DNA of 41,165 bases from an uncultured cyanobacterium. Lineage in GTDB: Bacteria > Cyanobacteriota > Cyanobacteriia > CACIAM-69d. How positions within the stretch are numbered: the first letter of the stretch is position 1; every line of letters begins with the position of its first letter. Below are positions 16,468 through 26,177 of the stretch, one piece after another. The stretch covers positions 1-41,165 of the forward strand of contig CALGDE010000149.1 in NCBI GenBank assembly GCA_937883785.1, given 5' to 3'. The position numbers and the translations under genes are program-made. The notes beneath the pieces are model-generated. The model searched no databases, was not told the origin of the DNA, and saw only the letters and a list, made by a program, of their open reading frames with translations.

Positions 16468-17331
16468 ATGGGTATTCGTTCCTATAAACCCTATACACCC
16501 AGTACCCGTCAGGCGACCGTTTCTGACTTTGCGGACATTACCCGCTCTAAGCCAGAAAAGTCCCTAACTAAGGGTCACCATCGTAAAAAGGGTCGCAACA
16601 ATCGCGGTGTTATCACCAGCCGCCGCCGAGGTGGTGGTCACAAGCGCCGCTATCGTCAAATTGATTTCCGCCGTAACAAGCTCGATATGCCAGCGAAAGT
16701 GCTGTCTATTGAGTACGATCCCAACCGCAATGCTCGCATTGCCCTGTTGGAGTACCAAGACGGTGAAAAGCGCTACATCTTGGCTCCCGCCGGTTTGGGC
16801 GTGGATGACCTAGTGCAGGCGGGCTCCGGTATTCCCATTGAAGTGGGTAATGCTATGCCGTTGGCGGAAGTGCCTTTGGGTACTGTTGTCCACAATGTGG
16901 AACTGACTCCGAAGAAGGGCGGTCAAATTGTCCGCTCTGCTGGTGCCGGTGCCCAGGTGGTGGCGAAAGAAGGTGATTACGTCACCTTGAAGATGCCGTC
17001 CACGGAGGTACGGATGGTGCGCAAGGAGTGCTTTGCCACTATCGGTAACGTGGGCAACGCTGAAATCCGCAACATTAGCTTGGGTAAAGCGGGACGTAGC
17101 CGCTGGAAAGGGCGTCGTCCTAAGGTTCGCGGTAGTGTGATGAACCCGGTGGACCACCCCCACGGTGGTGGTGAGGGTCGTGCGCCTATTGGTCGCAGCG
17201 GTCCGGTTACCCCCTGGGGTAAACCAACGTTGGGTTACAAGACCCGTAAACGCAAGAAAGCTAGCAGTTCCCTGATTGTGCGCCGTCGTCGTAAGACGTC
17301 CAAGCGCGGGCGGGGTGGACGTAACGCTTAA
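16468..17331 (+). CDS. rplB: Large subunit ribosomal protein uL2
   Basis: Essential for subunit joining and close to the peptidyl transferase centre. The 287-residue product shows [13 protein letters not shown] near the N-terminus and the C-terminal signature [15 protein letters not shown], whose histidine is the conserved catalytic-centre residue. The C-terminus is strongly basic ([10 protein letters not shown], then [14 protein letters not shown]). The gap to rplW is 22 bases and to rpsS 63. Confidence 0.98.
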   Translation: MGIRSYKPYTPSTRQATVSDFADITRSKPEKSLTKGHHRKKGRNNRGVITSRRRGGGHKRRYRQIDFRRNKLDMPAKVLSIEYDPNRNARIALLEYQDGEKRYILAPAGLGVDDLVQAGSGIPIEVGNAMPLAEVPLGTVVHNVELTPKKGGQIVRSAGAGAQVVAKEGDYVTLKMPSTEVRMVRKECFATIGNVGNAEIRNISLGKAGRSRWKGRRPKVRGSVMNPVDHPHGGGEGRAPIGRSGPVTPWGKPTLGYKTRKRKKASSSLIVRRRRKTSKRGRGGRNA

Positions 17332-17394
17332 GGCGCTTCTGGTCGAGATTTTCCCATTTACTTTGTTTTTCCCTAGGTATAGCCGGTAACGCTT

Positions 17395-17670
17395 ATGGCT
17401 CGTTCTCTTAAAAAAGGACCGTTTGTCGCAGACAGTTTGCTGAAAAAAGTCGAGGCAATGAATGCGAAGGGCGACAAGCAGGTCATTAAAACTTGGTCTC
17501 GCGCCTCGACAATCCTGCCCCAAATGGTGGGTCATACGATCGCCGTTCACAACGGTCGCCAGCATGTGCCGGTGTATCTCAGTGAGCAAATGGTGGGTCA
17601 CAAGCTGGGAGAGTTTGCTCCCACTCGCACCTTCCGCGGTCACATTCGAGATAAGAAAGGTCGCAAGTAA
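17395..17670 (+). CDS. rpsS: Small subunit ribosomal protein uS19
   Basis: Head protein of the 30S subunit, contacting uS13. The 91-residue product reads [18 protein letters not shown] and later [17 protein letters not shown] and [12 protein letters not shown], all family signatures; length is normal. It keeps the usual order between rplB and rplV. Confidence 0.98.
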   Translation: MARSLKKGPFVADSLLKKVEAMNAKGDKQVIKTWSRASTILPQMVGHTIAVHNGRQHVPVYLSEQMVGHKLGEFAPTRTFRGHIRDKKGRK

Positions 17671-17702
17671 GGGCCATAACGGCGCAGGAGATTTTTAGCG
17701 AT

Positions 17703-18047
17703 ATGGAAGAGTTTGAAATTAAAGCCACAGCCCGTTATGTGCGCATGTCCCCTCGGAAAGTGCGACGGGTGTTGAACCAAATTCGTGGACGCAGCTATGC
17801 GGAAGCGCTGGTGATTCTGGAGTTTATGCCCTACCGTGCCTGCGAGCCGGTGCGTAAAGTTCTGCGCTCAGCAGCGGCTAATGCGGAAAATAACGAAGGG
17901 TTAGACCCGCGATCGCTGGTGGTGAGCACTGCCTTTGCCGACCAGGGTCCGTCTTTAAAGCGTTTTCGCCCCCGTGCCCAAGGGCGTGCCTATCAAATTC
18001 GCAAACCCACCTGCCATATCACCGTGGCAGTGGCTGAGGCAGCGTAA
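17703..18047 (+). CDS. rplV: Large subunit ribosomal protein uL22
   Basis: Binds all 23S domains and forms, with uL4, the tunnel constriction. The product has 114 residues with [20 protein letters not shown] and the C-terminal hairpin [21 protein letters not shown]. The ATG at 17703 has no strong ribosome binding site, but AGGAG lies nearby at 17686-17690. The next gene is 67 bases away. Confidence 0.97.
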   Translation: MEEFEIKATARYVRMSPRKVRRVLNQIRGRSYAEALVILEFMPYRACEPVRKVLRSAAANAENNEGLDPRSLVVSTAFADQGPSLKRFRPRAQGRAYQIRKPTCHITVAVAEAA

Positions 18048-18114
18048 CTGACCCATCGGTTAGTGGAAATTTGAAGTAAAAGACGCCAACAGTACGATCA
18101 CACGGGACAAACAC

Positions 18115-18846
18115 ATGGGACAGAAAATTAATCCGGTTGGTTTCCGTCTCGGCATTACCCAAGAGCACCGCTCTCGCTGGTTTGCCGAGGGGCAACGTTA
18201 TCCGGAACTTCTCCAAGAAGATTACAAAATCCGCGAGTACGTGGATAAGAACCTCAACAGCGCCGGTATTTCACAGGTGCGCATTGAGCGTAAAGCCGAC
18301 CAAATTGATTTGGAAGTGCACACCGCTCGCCCTGGGGTAGTGGTAGGACGCGGCGGCAGCGGCATTGAAAACCTGCGCGTCGGTCTACAGGACTTGCTCG
18401 GTAGCCGCGATCGCCAAATTCGCATCAACGTGGTGGAAGTGGCCCGCGTGGACGCTGACGCTGTGCTGATTGCCGAATACATTGCCCAACAGCTAGAGCG
18501 TCGGGTGTCTTTCCGCCGGGTTGTGCGCCACGCCATCCAGCGGGCTCAGCGTGCCGGTATTGAAGGCATCAAAGTGCAAATCAGCGGTCGTTTAAACGGT
18601 GCTGAAATTGCCCGGAGCGAGTGGACCCGTGAAGGTCGTGTGCCCCTGCACACTCTGCGAGCGGACATTGATTACGCTTACCGCACTGCCAAAACCATCT
18701 ACGGAATCCTAGGCATCAAAATCTGGGTTTTCAAAGGTGAAATTATTCCCGGTCAAGAGAATCTGGCTAAGACCAACGCTGCACCGCCTCGTCGCCGTCA
18801 GCCCCGTCGCCGTCAGCAGTTTGAAGACCGTTCCAACGAGGGGTAG
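18115..18846 (+). CDS. rpsC: Small subunit ribosomal protein uS3
   Basis: Lies at the mRNA entry site and takes part in helicase activity of the ribosome. The 243-residue product begins [15 protein letters not shown], has a KH domain with the GXXG loop in [13 protein letters not shown], and a C-terminal domain with [13 protein letters not shown] and [16 protein letters not shown]. The tail is Arg-rich ([13 protein letters not shown]). Six bases separate it from rplP. Confidence 0.98.
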   Translation: MGQKINPVGFRLGITQEHRSRWFAEGQRYPELLQEDYKIREYVDKNLNSAGISQVRIERKADQIDLEVHTARPGVVVGRGGSGIENLRVGLQDLLGSRDRQIRINVVEVARVDADAVLIAEYIAQQLERRVSFRRVVRHAIQRAQRAGIEGIKVQISGRLNGAEIARSEWTREGRVPLHTLRADIDYAYRTAKTIYGILGIKIWVFKGEIIPGQENLAKTNAAPPRRRQPRRRQQFEDRSNEG

Positions 18847-18852
18847 AGAACA

Positions 18853-19266
18853 ATGCTGAGTCCAAAGCGAACTAAATTCCGCAAGCACCATCGTGGTCGC
18901 ATGCGAGGAATGGCTACCCGTGGTAACAAACTGAACTTTGGCGACTACGGGCTACAGGCAACGGAATGTGGTTGGATTACCTCCCGACAGATTGAGGCGG
19001 GGCGTCGAGCGATGACCCGTTACATTCGCCGGGGTGGAAAGATCTGGATCCGAATTTTCCCGGATAAGCCGGTTACGATGCGTCCCGCAGAAACTCGAAT
19101 GGGTTCCGGTAAAGGATCTCCCGAGTTTTGGGTGGCGGTAATTAAGCCGGGGCGGATGCTCTATGAGCTGAACGGTGTGCCTGAAAGTATTGCCCGGGAG
19201 GCAATTCGTTTGGCGTCGTTCAAGATGCCGGTGAAGACCCAGTTTGTTAAGCGTACGGAGGCTTAG
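18853..19266 (+). CDS. rplP: Large subunit ribosomal protein uL16
   Basis: Organises the A-site tRNA pocket of the 50S subunit. The 137-residue product starts [17 protein letters not shown] and carries [40 protein letters not shown] and [11 protein letters not shown], the full set of family blocks. Two bases separate it from rpmC. Confidence 0.98.
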   Translation: MLSPKRTKFRKHHRGRMRGMATRGNKLNFGDYGLQATECGWITSRQIEAGRRAMTRYIRRGGKIWIRIFPDKPVTMRPAETRMGSGKGSPEFWVAVIKPGRMLYELNGVPESIAREAIRLASFKMPVKTQFVKRTEA

Positions 19267-19268
19267 TT

Positions 19269-19511
19269 ATGGCATTGCCAAAAGTTGAAGACACTCGCAA
19301 ACTGAGCGATTCAGAATTAGCTGAGCGGGTGGTGGCGGTGAAGCAGGAGCTTTTCCAGTTGCGGATGAAGCGATCGCTGCGCCAGGAAATCAAGCCCCAC
19401 GAGTTTAAACATCTCAAACATGAGCTGTCCCAACTGCTAACGGTGGAGCACCAGCGTAAGCAGGGTGCATCCGAGGGCAGTACTTCAGACCCCAGTTCCC
19501 AGGAGGAGTAA
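19269..19511 (+). CDS. rpmC: Large subunit ribosomal protein uL29
   Basis: Small two-helix protein beside uL23 at the tunnel exit. The 80-residue product has KLSDSELAERVVAVKQELF followed by LRMKRSLRQEIKPHEFKHLKHELSQL. The C-terminus adds about 15 polar residues (GASEGSTSDPSSQEE) beyond the usual bacterial end. It is packed between rplP and rpsQ with gaps of 2 and 6 bases. Confidence 0.95.
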   Translation: MALPKVEDTRKLSDSELAERVVAVKQELFQLRMKRSLRQEIKPHEFKHLKHELSQLLTVEHQRKQGASEGSTSDPSSQEE

Positions 19512-19517
19512 TGCCCT

Positions 19518-19766
19518 ATGGCAGTTAAAGAGCGCGTTGGCGTTGTGGTCAGCGACAAAATGCAAAAAACGGTGGTGGTGGCGGTGGAAAACCGGTCTGC
19601 CCACCCTAAGTACGGAAAGATTGTGGTCCGTACTCGACGCTACAAAGCCCATGACGAAGAAGACAAGTGCAAGGTGGGCGATCGCGTGCGAATCCGCGAA
19701 ACCCGCCCCATGAGTCGTACTAAACGCTGGGCGATCGCCGACATTCTAGAAACATCTCCGAGGTAA
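19518..19766 (+). CDS. rpsQ: Small subunit ribosomal protein uS17
   Basis: An OB-fold protein that binds 16S rRNA early in 30S assembly. The 82-residue product has [37 protein letters not shown] and [19 protein letters not shown], as expected. Gaps of 6 bases on both sides mark it as part of the tight operon. Confidence 0.97.
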   Translation: MAVKERVGVVVSDKMQKTVVVAVENRSAHPKYGKIVVRTRRYKAHDEEDKCKVGDRVRIRETRPMSRTKRWAIADILETSPR

Positions 19767-19772
19767 ACAGCC

Positions 19773-20141
19773 ATGATTCAACAGGAGAGCTACCTAAACG
19801 TTGCCGACAACAGCGGTGCCCGCAAAATCATGTGCATTCGCGTGGTGGGCGGCGGTAACCGTCGCTACGGGCGCGTCGGCGATGTCATTATTGGCGTTGT
19901 TAAAGACGCCTTGCCCAATATGGCTGTGAAGCGTTCTGACGTGGTTCGCGCTGTTATCGTGCGCACCAAAAAGAACATTCGCCGCTCCAGTGGCATGAGT
20001 ATCCGCTTTGACGACAATGCAGCGGTGTTGATTAACCCCGAGGGTAATCCTCGCGGCACCCGTGTTTTTGGTCCCGTTGCCCGTGAGCTACGCGACAAAA
20101 ATTACTTGAAAATTGTTTCCCTTGCGCCGGAGGTTCTGTAA
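19773..20141 (+). CDS. rplN: Large subunit ribosomal protein uL14
   Basis: Interface protein contacting 16S helix 14. The 122-residue product opens [24 protein letters not shown] and ends [18 protein letters not shown], both conserved. Its stop codon overlaps the start of rplX in TAATG, so the two are translationally coupled. Confidence 0.98.
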   Translation: MIQQESYLNVADNSGARKIMCIRVVGGGNRRYGRVGDVIIGVVKDALPNMAVKRSDVVRAVIVRTKKNIRRSSGMSIRFDDNAAVLINPEGNPRGTRVFGPVARELRDKNYLKIVSLAPEVL

Positions 20142-20503
20142 TGAAAAAAGGAACCAAGCTGAATAAAAATGGCAATCCTATTTGCCACAAGATGCACGTC
20201 AAAAAGGGCGACACCGTTCAGGTAATTACCGGACGGGATAAGGGGAAGATTGGCGAAGTTGTGGCGATTTTTCCGAAGAAGAGCACCGTCGTTATCGAAG
20301 GTGTGAATCGGAGAACGAAGCACATCAAGCCCACCCAAGAGGGAGAGTCGGGGCGGATTGAAACCACCGAATTCCCTATCCACAGTTCCAACGTCATGCT
20401 CTATTCCAAGACGGAAAAGGTGGCCAGCCGAGCCAGCTACGTCGTGGACGAGAACGGTCGTAAGGTCCGCAAACTCAAGAAAACAGGCGAGATTATTGAC
20501 TAA
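20141..20503 (+). CDS. rplX: Large subunit ribosomal protein uL24
   Basis: Initiates 50S assembly at the 5' end of 23S rRNA. The 120-residue product contains the KOW motif [19 protein letters not shown] and the block [13 protein letters not shown]. It starts in the TAATG overlap with rplN. The following 89-base gap to rplE is among the longer ones inside the cluster but shows no clear signal. Confidence 0.97.
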   Translation: MKKGTKLNKNGNPICHKMHVKKGDTVQVITGRDKGKIGEVVAIFPKKSTVVIEGVNRRTKHIKPTQEGESGRIETTEFPIHSSNVMLYSKTEKVASRASYVVDENGRKVRKLKKTGEIID

Positions 20504-20592
20504 GCTCCTGGCGGTGGAGAAGTGGCGGCGGGGATACAGGTGACTGCCCCTTTCCTTCATTTTTTGACCGACGGGATGTTCCGAGAATCACC

Positions 20593-21138
20593 ATGGCATC
20601 ACGACTTAAAAACTACTACCAAGAGACGGTTCTACCGAAGCTTACTGAAGAGTTTCAGTACAAGAACGTCCACCAAGTTCCTAAAGTAATCAAGATCACG
20701 GTGAACCGTGGTTTAGGTGAAGCGTCCCAGAACGCTAAGGCCCTTGAATCCTCCCAAAAGGAGCTAGCCACCATCACAGGTCAGCAACCGGTGGTGACCC
20801 GAGCTAAGAAGGCGATCGCGGGCTTTAAGCTGCGCGAAGGTATGCCCGTTGGCTTGAAAGTTACCCTGCGCGCCGACCGGATGTACAACTTTTTGGATCG
20901 GCTAGTAAACCTTTCCCTGCCTCGTATTCGCGACTTTCGCGGCGTCAGCCCCAACAGCTTCGACGGTCGGGGCAACTACTCCTTGGGTTTGAAAGAGCAG
21001 TTGATTTTTCCCGAAGTGGAATACGACAGCATTGATCAAATCCGCGGTATGGATATCTCGATTATTACGACCGCAAATACAGATGAGGAGGGGCGTGCCT
21101 TGCTGAAGGCATTTGGAATGCCCTTTCGGGAGAAATAG
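20593..21138 (+). CDS. rplE: Large subunit ribosomal protein uL5
   Basis: Binds 5S rRNA and contacts the P-site tRNA. The 181-residue product has [54 protein letters not shown] and [18 protein letters not shown], matching bacterial uL5 throughout. In many bacteria rpsN follows; here rpsH comes next, which is the normal cyanobacterial arrangement. Confidence 0.98.
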   Translation: MASRLKNYYQETVLPKLTEEFQYKNVHQVPKVIKITVNRGLGEASQNAKALESSQKELATITGQQPVVTRAKKAIAGFKLREGMPVGLKVTLRADRMYNFLDRLVNLSLPRIRDFRGVSPNSFDGRGNYSLGLKEQLIFPEVEYDSIDQIRGMDISIITTANTDEEGRALLKAFGMPFREK

Positions 21139-21161
21139 CAGCGTGAAGGAGCTAGCTAACT

Positions 21162-21563
21162 ATGGCAGTTAATGACCCCATTGCAGATATGCTGACTCGC
21201 ATTCGCAACGCGAGTATGGCTAGACACCAAACCGCCAAGGTGCCTGCGACTAAAATGACGCGCAGCATTGCCGCCGTACTGGAGGCAGAGGGATTTGTGA
21301 GTGGTATAGAGGAAACCGGCGAAGGTATTAGCCGTACCCTTAACCTGGGCTTGAAATATAAAGGCAAGCAGCGCCAGCCAATTATCACCACCATCAAGCG
21401 AGTGAGCAAGCCTGGACTTCGGGTGTACTCCAACCGCCGTGACTTGCCAAGGGTGCTGGGGGGCATTGGCATTGCCATCATCTCCACCTCTAGCGGCATC
21501 ATGTGCGATCGCGACGCCCGTAAGCAAGGCGTTGGCGGCGAAGTCCTGTGCTACGTCTGGTAG
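21162..21563 (+). CDS. rpsH: Small subunit ribosomal protein uS8
   Basis: Central-domain 30S protein; in enterobacteria it is also the translational repressor of this operon. The 133-residue product has [27 protein letters not shown] and the C-terminal signature [28 protein letters not shown]-like ribosome binding site lies at 21144-21150 before the ATG. Confidence 0.98.
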   Translation: MAVNDPIADMLTRIRNASMARHQTAKVPATKMTRSIAAVLEAEGFVSGIEETGEGISRTLNLGLKYKGKQRQPIITTIKRVSKPGLRVYSNRRDLPRVLGGIGIAIISTSSGIMCDRDARKQGVGGEVLCYVW

Positions 21564-21620
21564 AGCTTCCAGGACGTTACTGAATCATTCTATTAACAGC
21601 CTCAGGAGGTTCTATTAGCA

Positions 21621-22160
21621 ATGTCACGAATTGGCAAACAGCCAGTCCCTATTCCCAGCGGCGTTACGGTCACCCTCGAAGGGCAGTACGTAACGGTAAA
21701 GGGACCCAAAGGAGAGCTACAGCGAGAATTTCCCGCCGAAGCCACCTTTGAACAGGACGGCGATGCAATCAACGTTAAGCGGATTAATGACTCCCGCGTT
21801 GCCCGTCAGCGTCACGGCCTATGCCGATCGCTACTGGCCAACATGATTGAGGGCGTTTCCTCAGGATTCCAGCGCAAGTTAGAAATCCAGGGCGTGGGCT
21901 ATCGAGCTCAGGTGAAAGGCAAGACCTTGAATTTAAGCGTTGGATATAGTCACCCGGTGGATATTCCTGCCCCCGACGGCATCCAGTTCACCGCTGAAGG
22001 TCCCACCAACGTTACCGTTAGCGGCATCGATAAGGAGCTTGTGGGTAACACCGCCGCTCGCATTCGCGCCGTTCGTCCCCCAGAGCCGTTCAAAGGCAAG
22101 GGCATTCGCTATCAAGGCGAGCAAGTCAGACGTAAAGCTGGTAAGACAGGTAAGAAATAA
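21621..22160 (+). CDS. rplF: Large subunit ribosomal protein uL6
   Basis: Sits near the GTPase-associated centre of the 50S subunit. The 179-residue product has two repeated domains and the signature [20 protein letters not shown] close to the C-terminus. AGGAGG (21604-21609) precedes the ATG. Its stop overlaps the rplR start in TAATG. Confidence 0.98.
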   Translation: MSRIGKQPVPIPSGVTVTLEGQYVTVKGPKGELQREFPAEATFEQDGDAINVKRINDSRVARQRHGLCRSLLANMIEGVSSGFQRKLEIQGVGYRAQVKGKTLNLSVGYSHPVDIPAPDGIQFTAEGPTNVTVSGIDKELVGNTAARIRAVRPPEPFKGKGIRYQGEQVRRKAGKTGKK

Positions 22161-22522
22161 TGAAGCAAGGTCGTAAAGCCTTAACTCAACGGCGCCACCG
22201 TCGAGTTCGGCGTAAGATTACTGGCACCGCAGAGCGCCCTCGCCTCTGTGTTTTTCGGTCGCACCAGCACATTTACGTGCAAGCCGTTGACGATGCGGCT
22301 CAGCACACCCTAGCAGCGGCATCTACGTTAGACCCTGATCTTCGAGCAAAGCTGGAGAGTAGCCGAGATCAAGCGGCATCTGCTGCCGTTGGACAACTTG
22401 TGGCTGAGCGACTTAAGGGCAAAGGCATTTCCCAGGTGGTGTTTGACCGCGGCGGAAATCTTTACCATGGTCGTGTCAAGGCGCTAGCGGAAGCTGCCCG
22501 CGAAGCCGGTCTGGAGTTTTAG
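22160..22522 (+). CDS. rplR: Large subunit ribosomal protein uL18
   Basis: 5S rRNA-binding protein of the central protuberance. The 120-residue product has a basic N-terminus ([12 protein letters not shown]), [20 protein letters not shown] and [21 protein letters not shown], all conserved. It starts within the rplF stop (TAATG). Confidence 0.97.
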   Translation: MKQGRKALTQRRHRRVRRKITGTAERPRLCVFRSHQHIYVQAVDDAAQHTLAAASTLDPDLRAKLESSRDQAASAAVGQLVAERLKGKGISQVVFDRGGNLYHGRVKALAEAAREAGLEF

Positions 22523-22557
22523 GTCGAAAACGTAGTCGGAAATATTAGGACAAGACA

Positions 22558-23082
22558 ATGGCGAATCGTCGTAAGAAAGATCGCAATCGCGAAAAAGATT
22601 CCGAATGGCAGGAACGGGTGGTGCAAATCCGCCGGGTAACCAAGGTGGTCAAGGGAGGTAAGAAGCTTAGCTTCCGGGCGATCGTAGTAGTGGGCGATGA
22701 AAAGGGTCAAGTGGGCGTTGGTGTGGGTAAAGCCGCTGACGTAATCGGCGCCGTTAAGAAGGGTGTTGCCGATGGCAAAAAGAGCCTGGTTTCGGTTCCT
22801 TTGACCACGAACAATTCCATCCCCCACCCGTCTCAAGGTCGTGGCGGCGGTGCATCGGTAATGATGCGTCCTGCGTCTCCAGGTACTGGTGTAATTGCTG
22901 GTGGTGCTGTGCGTACGGTTTTAGAATTAGCCGGCGTTAAGAATATTCTGGCGAAGCAATTGGGATCTGATAACCCCTTGAACAATGCCCGGGCAGCTTT
23001 GAATGCTTTGGGTTCCCTGCGGACTCTTGGTGGTGTGGCGAGTGATCGCGGTATTCCTATCGAAAAAATGTACTCAAAATAA
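22558..23082 (+). CDS. rpsE: Small subunit ribosomal protein uS5
   Basis: Supports decoding accuracy and mRNA unwinding in the 30S subunit. The 174-residue product has the double-stranded RNA-binding-like domain ([36 protein letters not shown]) and the C-terminal block [20 protein letters not shown]. rpmD, which follows in many bacteria, is absent here, as in other cyanobacteria. The stop codon lies inside the 5' arm of an 11-bp hairpin. Confidence 0.98.
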   Translation: MANRRKKDRNREKDSEWQERVVQIRRVTKVVKGGKKLSFRAIVVVGDEKGQVGVGVGKAADVIGAVKKGVADGKKSLVSVPLTTNNSIPHPSQGRGGGASVMMRPASPGTGVIAGGAVRTVLELAGVKNILAKQLGSDNPLNNARAALNALGSLRTLGGVASDRGIPIEKMYSK

Positions 23083-23106
23083 ACTTTGACGCCGAGTCAA
23101 AGTTTA
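23080..23106 (+). terminator. Perfect 11-bp hairpin between rpsE and rplO
   Basis: TAAACTTTGAC (23080-23090) and GTCAAAGTTTA (23096-23106) form a perfect stem around the loop GCCGA. The stem includes the rpsE stop codon. No run of T follows on the plus strand, so full termination is doubtful; an attenuator, an RNA processing site or an mRNA stabiliser is more likely. Its presence inside an otherwise compact operon is notable. Confidence 0.6.
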
Positions 23107-23166
23107 AAAAGCTGAGTTCAAACCTTTGAAGTTCACATCAGCCTGAAACAAGCAAAAGCTTAAATT

Positions 23167-23643
23167 ATGAGACTGAAAGATGCGAAGCCCCAAGAGGGCT
23201 CAAAACGTCGCCGCCGTCGTGTTGGACGTGGCATTGCCGCAGGTCAAGGTGCAAGCTGCGGCTTTGGCATGCGAGGTCAAAAATCCCGCTCCGGTAGTGG
23301 TACTCGCCCCGGTTTTGAGGGTGGACAGATGCCCCTGTATCGTCGCGTACCCAAGCTCAAGCACTTTACCTTGGTTAACCCTAAGGAATTTACCCTGATC
23401 AACGTGTCTGATTTAGGTGATGTTGCTGCGGGAACTACAGTTAACCTGGCGTACCTGGTGGATGAAGGCATCATCACTGTGGGTAACTCTCCGTTGAAGG
23501 TGCTGGGAGATGGTGAGTTGAACGTGGCTTTGACCGTTGAAGCTGCTGCTTTTAGCAAGTCTGCCAAGGCAAAAATTGAAGCAGCAGGGGGCACTTGCAC
23601 AGTGGTTCCCATGGGACCTGAGAAGTGGGTTCGGTCCAAGTAA
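23167..23643 (+). CDS. rplO: Large subunit ribosomal protein uL15
   Basis: Late-assembly 50S protein with a long basic N-terminal tail. The 158-residue product begins with [20 protein letters not shown] and has [24 protein letters not shown] and [14 protein letters not shown], all typical. The C-terminal globular part ([13 protein letters not shown]) is complete. It lies 84 bases after rpsE, behind the hairpin. Confidence 0.97.
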   Translation: MRLKDAKPQEGSKRRRRRVGRGIAAGQGASCGFGMRGQKSRSGSGTRPGFEGGQMPLYRRVPKLKHFTLVNPKEFTLINVSDLGDVAAGTTVNLAYLVDEGIITVGNSPLKVLGDGELNVALTVEAAAFSKSAKAKIEAAGGTCTVVPMGPEKWVRSK

Positions 23644-23730
23644 CGATGAGCTCTCTGCTTTGTTGTAAGGCAGTAGGGTAGGGCTCAACTGGTACGATTA
23701 AGTTTTACGGATCCTTTTAGGTACGGCGAA

Positions 23731-25053
23731 ATGGTGGTCAGTCGCGACAGAAGCCCGTCTGCACAGGAAACATTTGCACAGATGGCCCAGGCCGCTGGAC
23801 TGAGAGGTCGGCTATTGCTGACCATTGGTCTATTGGTGTTGGTTCGTTTGGGCATTTACCTACCGGTGCCCGGTATTGATCGAGCAATCTTCTCTGCTCG
23901 CATTGAGTCGAGTGGTTTAGGGGGAATTGTTGGATTTTTAGATATTTTCTCCGGTGGCGGGCTGTCTGCCCTAGGCATTTTCGCCTTGGGCATTTTGCCA
24001 TTTATTAATGCCTCCATCATTATTCAGCTTTTGACGGCGGCGCTACCTTCCCTGGAAGATTTGCAGAAAAACGAGGGTGAGGCCGGACGACGAAAGTTGT
24101 CCCAAATTACTCGCTACGTAGCCTTGGGATGGGCCTTTATCCAAAGTTTTGGCATTGCTCTCTGGGTCTCAAGCTTGGGGGCTGCAACCACTCCCGGTCC
24201 AGTTTTTATCATCGAAACGATGTTGGCACTGGCGGCTGGGTCAATGCTGGTGATGTGGTTAGGAGAGTTGATTACCGAGCGTGGCATTGGTAATGGTGCG
24301 TCGCTACTAATTTTCGTCAATATTGTGTCCACCTTCCCCCGCTCGGTGGGACAAACTTTCGCTCTGGCTCAAAGTGGCGATCGCGAAGTTGTGGGCGGCA
24401 TTATTCTTCTGGTGTTGGCATTCTTGGCGACCATCGTTGGCATTGTGTTTGTGCAAGAAGGAGCGCGACGAATTCCTATTGTGTCTGCCCGTCGCCAGGT
24501 GGGGCGTCGTGTTTATCAAGAGCGCAGTAGCTACTTGCCCCTACGTCTAAACCAGGGGGGAGTAATGCCAATCATTTTTGCCACTGCGGTTTTGGTGCTG
24601 CCGGCCTCTTTGGCACAATTCACTAACAATGAAGTTCTGGCTCGGGTCGCGACTTATTTAAGTCCCACGGGAATCACTCCCTGGCTGTACGCCTTAGTGT
24701 ACTTGGCACTGATTCTTTTCTTTAGCTACTTTTATGCGTCTTTGATTGTGAATCCGGTCGATATGTCCCAGAACCTCAAGAAAATGGGGTCTAGCATTCC
24801 TGGAGTTCGCCCTGGTCAGGCAACCAGCGATCGCATTCAGCAAGTGCTAAATAGGCTCACCTTTTTGGGGGCAGTGTTTCTCGGACTAGTGGCGATTGTT
24901 CCCACCGCCGTTGAAAGTGCGACCAACGTCAGAACCTTCCAAGGGTTGGGCGCAACATCTTTTCTGATTTTGGTGGGTGTGGCCATTGACACCTCCAAGC
25001 AAATTCAAACTTACGTTATTTCTCAGCGTTACGAGGGCATGGTGAAAGAATAA
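23731..25053 (+). CDS. secY: Protein translocase channel subunit SecY
   Basis: Central channel of the Sec translocon in the plasma and probably thylakoid membranes. The 440-residue product has ten membrane helices, beginning after a short cytoplasmic N-terminus (RLLLTIGLLVLVRLGIYLPV), with the plug region PGIDRAIF, GILPFINASIIIQLL (helix 2) and ITERGIGNGASLLIFVNIV (helix 4-5 region), and a C-terminal tail ending RYEGMVKE. It ends in a TAATG overlap with adk, so the two are coupled, as in many bacteria. Confidence 0.98.
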   Translation: MVVSRDRSPSAQETFAQMAQAAGLRGRLLLTIGLLVLVRLGIYLPVPGIDRAIFSARIESSGLGGIVGFLDIFSGGGLSALGIFALGILPFINASIIIQLLTAALPSLEDLQKNEGEAGRRKLSQITRYVALGWAFIQSFGIALWVSSLGAATTPGPVFIIETMLALAAGSMLVMWLGELITERGIGNGASLLIFVNIVSTFPRSVGQTFALAQSGDREVVGGIILLVLAFLATIVGIVFVQEGARRIPIVSARRQVGRRVYQERSSYLPLRLNQGGVMPIIFATAVLVLPASLAQFTNNEVLARVATYLSPTGITPWLYALVYLALILFFSYFYASLIVNPVDMSQNLKKMGSSIPGVRPGQATSDRIQQVLNRLTFLGAVFLGLVAIVPTAVESATNVRTFQGLGATSFLILVGVAIDTSKQIQTYVISQRYEGMVKE

Positions 25054-25628
25054 TGCGTCTAATTTTTCTAGGACCGCCAGGGGCAGGCAAAGGAACTCAA
25101 GCTCAGATTGTGTCAGAGTGGCTGAGTATTCCCCACATTTCCACTGGGGACATTCTGCGAGCAGCAGTTAAAAACGAAACTGAGCTTGGGCTAAAAGCTA
25201 AAAGCTACATGGATGCAGGGGATTTGGTACCTGACTCCTTAATTCTGGATATGATTCGTGATCGCCTGGAGCAGCCTGATGCAAAATCGGGCTGGATTCT
25301 AGATGGCTTTCCCCGCAACGTTGCCCAGGCCCAAAAGCTAGATGAAATGCTAGCCAGTATGGGGCAGTCCTTTGATCGCATCCTGAGTCTAGAAGTTCCC
25401 GATGATGTTTTGGTCGCTCGACTTTTGGGTCGTGGTAAAGATCAGGGGCGTTCTGACGACAATGAAGCGGTGATTCGCCGCCGCCTTGAAGTTTTCTACG
25501 AATCCACGGCCCCTATTTTGGAGTTCTACGGCAATCGACCCGAACTTACCATTGTTAATGGCGACGCTGAGCTAGATGCTGTTAGCGAGAAGCTGAAAAC
25601 TGCGATTCGTCCCCTCTCTAGCGTTTAG
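25053..25628 (+). CDS. adk: Adenylate kinase
   Basis: Converts ATP and AMP to two ADP. The 191-residue product is the short-LID form: P-loop GPPGAGKGTQ (near residue 7), AMP-binding ISTGDILRAAV, GWILDGFPRNVAQA, and a short LID (LLGRGKDQGRSDDNEAVIRRRL) with no zinc-binding cysteines. Its start overlaps the secY stop. A hairpin follows 15 bases after its stop. Confidence 0.97.
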   Translation: MRLIFLGPPGAGKGTQAQIVSEWLSIPHISTGDILRAAVKNETELGLKAKSYMDAGDLVPDSLILDMIRDRLEQPDAKSGWILDGFPRNVAQAQKLDEMLASMGQSFDRILSLEVPDDVLVARLLGRGKDQGRSDDNEAVIRRRLEVFYESTAPILEFYGNRPELTIVNGDAELDAVSEKLKTAIRPLSSV

Positions 25629-25643
25629 GGATATGCTTATTTG

Positions 25644-25669
25644 TAAGCTCCGATACATAAGGGAGCTTA
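25644..25669 (+). terminator. Hairpin after adk
   Basis: TAAGCTCC (25644-25651) pairs perfectly with GGAGCTTA (25662-25669) around a ten-base loop. The following TTCGGTTTGATT is only moderately T-rich, so it may be a leaky terminator that lowers expression of infA relative to the genes before it, or a processing site. Confidence 0.5.
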
Positions 25670-25731
25670 TTCGGTTTGATTGCGCTGAAGCTTTTTTGTC
25701 ATTTTGAAGCCATTGGCTAGGAGATTCCACT

Positions 25732-25959
25732 TTGTCTAAGCAAGATTTGATTGAAATGGAAGGGACCGTAACGGAGTCCCTTCCCAATGCCATGTTTCGA
25801 GTGGATCTCGATAATGGCTTTAACGTTTTAGCCCATATTTCGGGAAAAATTCGCCGCAACTACATCAAAATCTTGCCGGGCGATCGCGTCAAAGTGGAAT
25901 TGACTCCCTATGACTTAAGCAAGGGGCGGATTACTTTTCGCCTCAAGAATAAGCGTTAG
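25732..25959 (+). CDS. infA: Translation initiation factor IF-1
   Basis: Binds the 30S A site during initiation. The 75-residue OB-fold product reads [39 protein letters not shown] and [18 protein letters not shown], nearly identical to other cyanobacterial IF-1. The start is TTG 25732 with TAGGAG (25718-25723) upstream; no ATG is available in the right place. rpmJ, normally next, is missing. Confidence 0.96.
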   Translation: MSKQDLIEMEGTVTESLPNAMFRVDLDNGFNVLAHISGKIRRNYIKILPGDRVKVELTPYDLSKGRITFRLKNKR

Positions 25960-26041
25960 ATCATTAGTCGATGGATGTGGAGATCGTTGCCCCAGAGTAG
26001 CGAACCTGTTCCATCTTGATTTTCTTGGCAAGTTTAAGCTG

Positions 26042-26070
26042 TTGACGGAAAAGACCGAGAGGGATAGTAT
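26042..26070 (+). promoter_or_regulatory. Sigma70-type promoter before rpsM
   Basis: TTGACG (26042-26047), a 17-base spacer, then TAGTAT (26065-26070): close to consensus and the best promoter match I saw in the window. It would start the rpsM-rpsK-rpoA unit about 100 bases before the rpsM start codon. A GGGGC/GCCCC hairpin (26071-26091) lies just at the expected transcription start. Confidence 0.65.
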
Positions 26071-26091
26071 AGGGGGCTGGTGATGCCCCTT
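26071..26091 (+). other. GC-rich hairpin at the rpsM promoter
   Basis: AGGGGGC (26071-26077) pairs with GCCCCTT (26085-26091), one G-T wobble included, around a seven-base loop. On transcripts arriving from infA it would fold; on transcripts starting at the promoter only the 3' arm would be present. No T-run follows. Confidence 0.4.
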
Positions 26092-26177
26092 AAAAAGGTC
26101 AGGATTTTCCGGCTATCTATCCAGGCACTCAACAAAAACTAACCCTTAACCACCACTGAACGAAGGAGATTCAAAAA

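Noticed and set aside
16810-17643. 277-codon open frame on the minus strand across rplB and rpsS
   Set aside because: It lies opposite two certain ribosomal protein genes. Its Thr/Ala/His-rich composition is the complement of their codons and it matches no family.
20102-20560. 152-codon minus-strand frame opposite rplX
   Set aside because: Shadow of rplN/rplX codons. No ribosome binding site or family.
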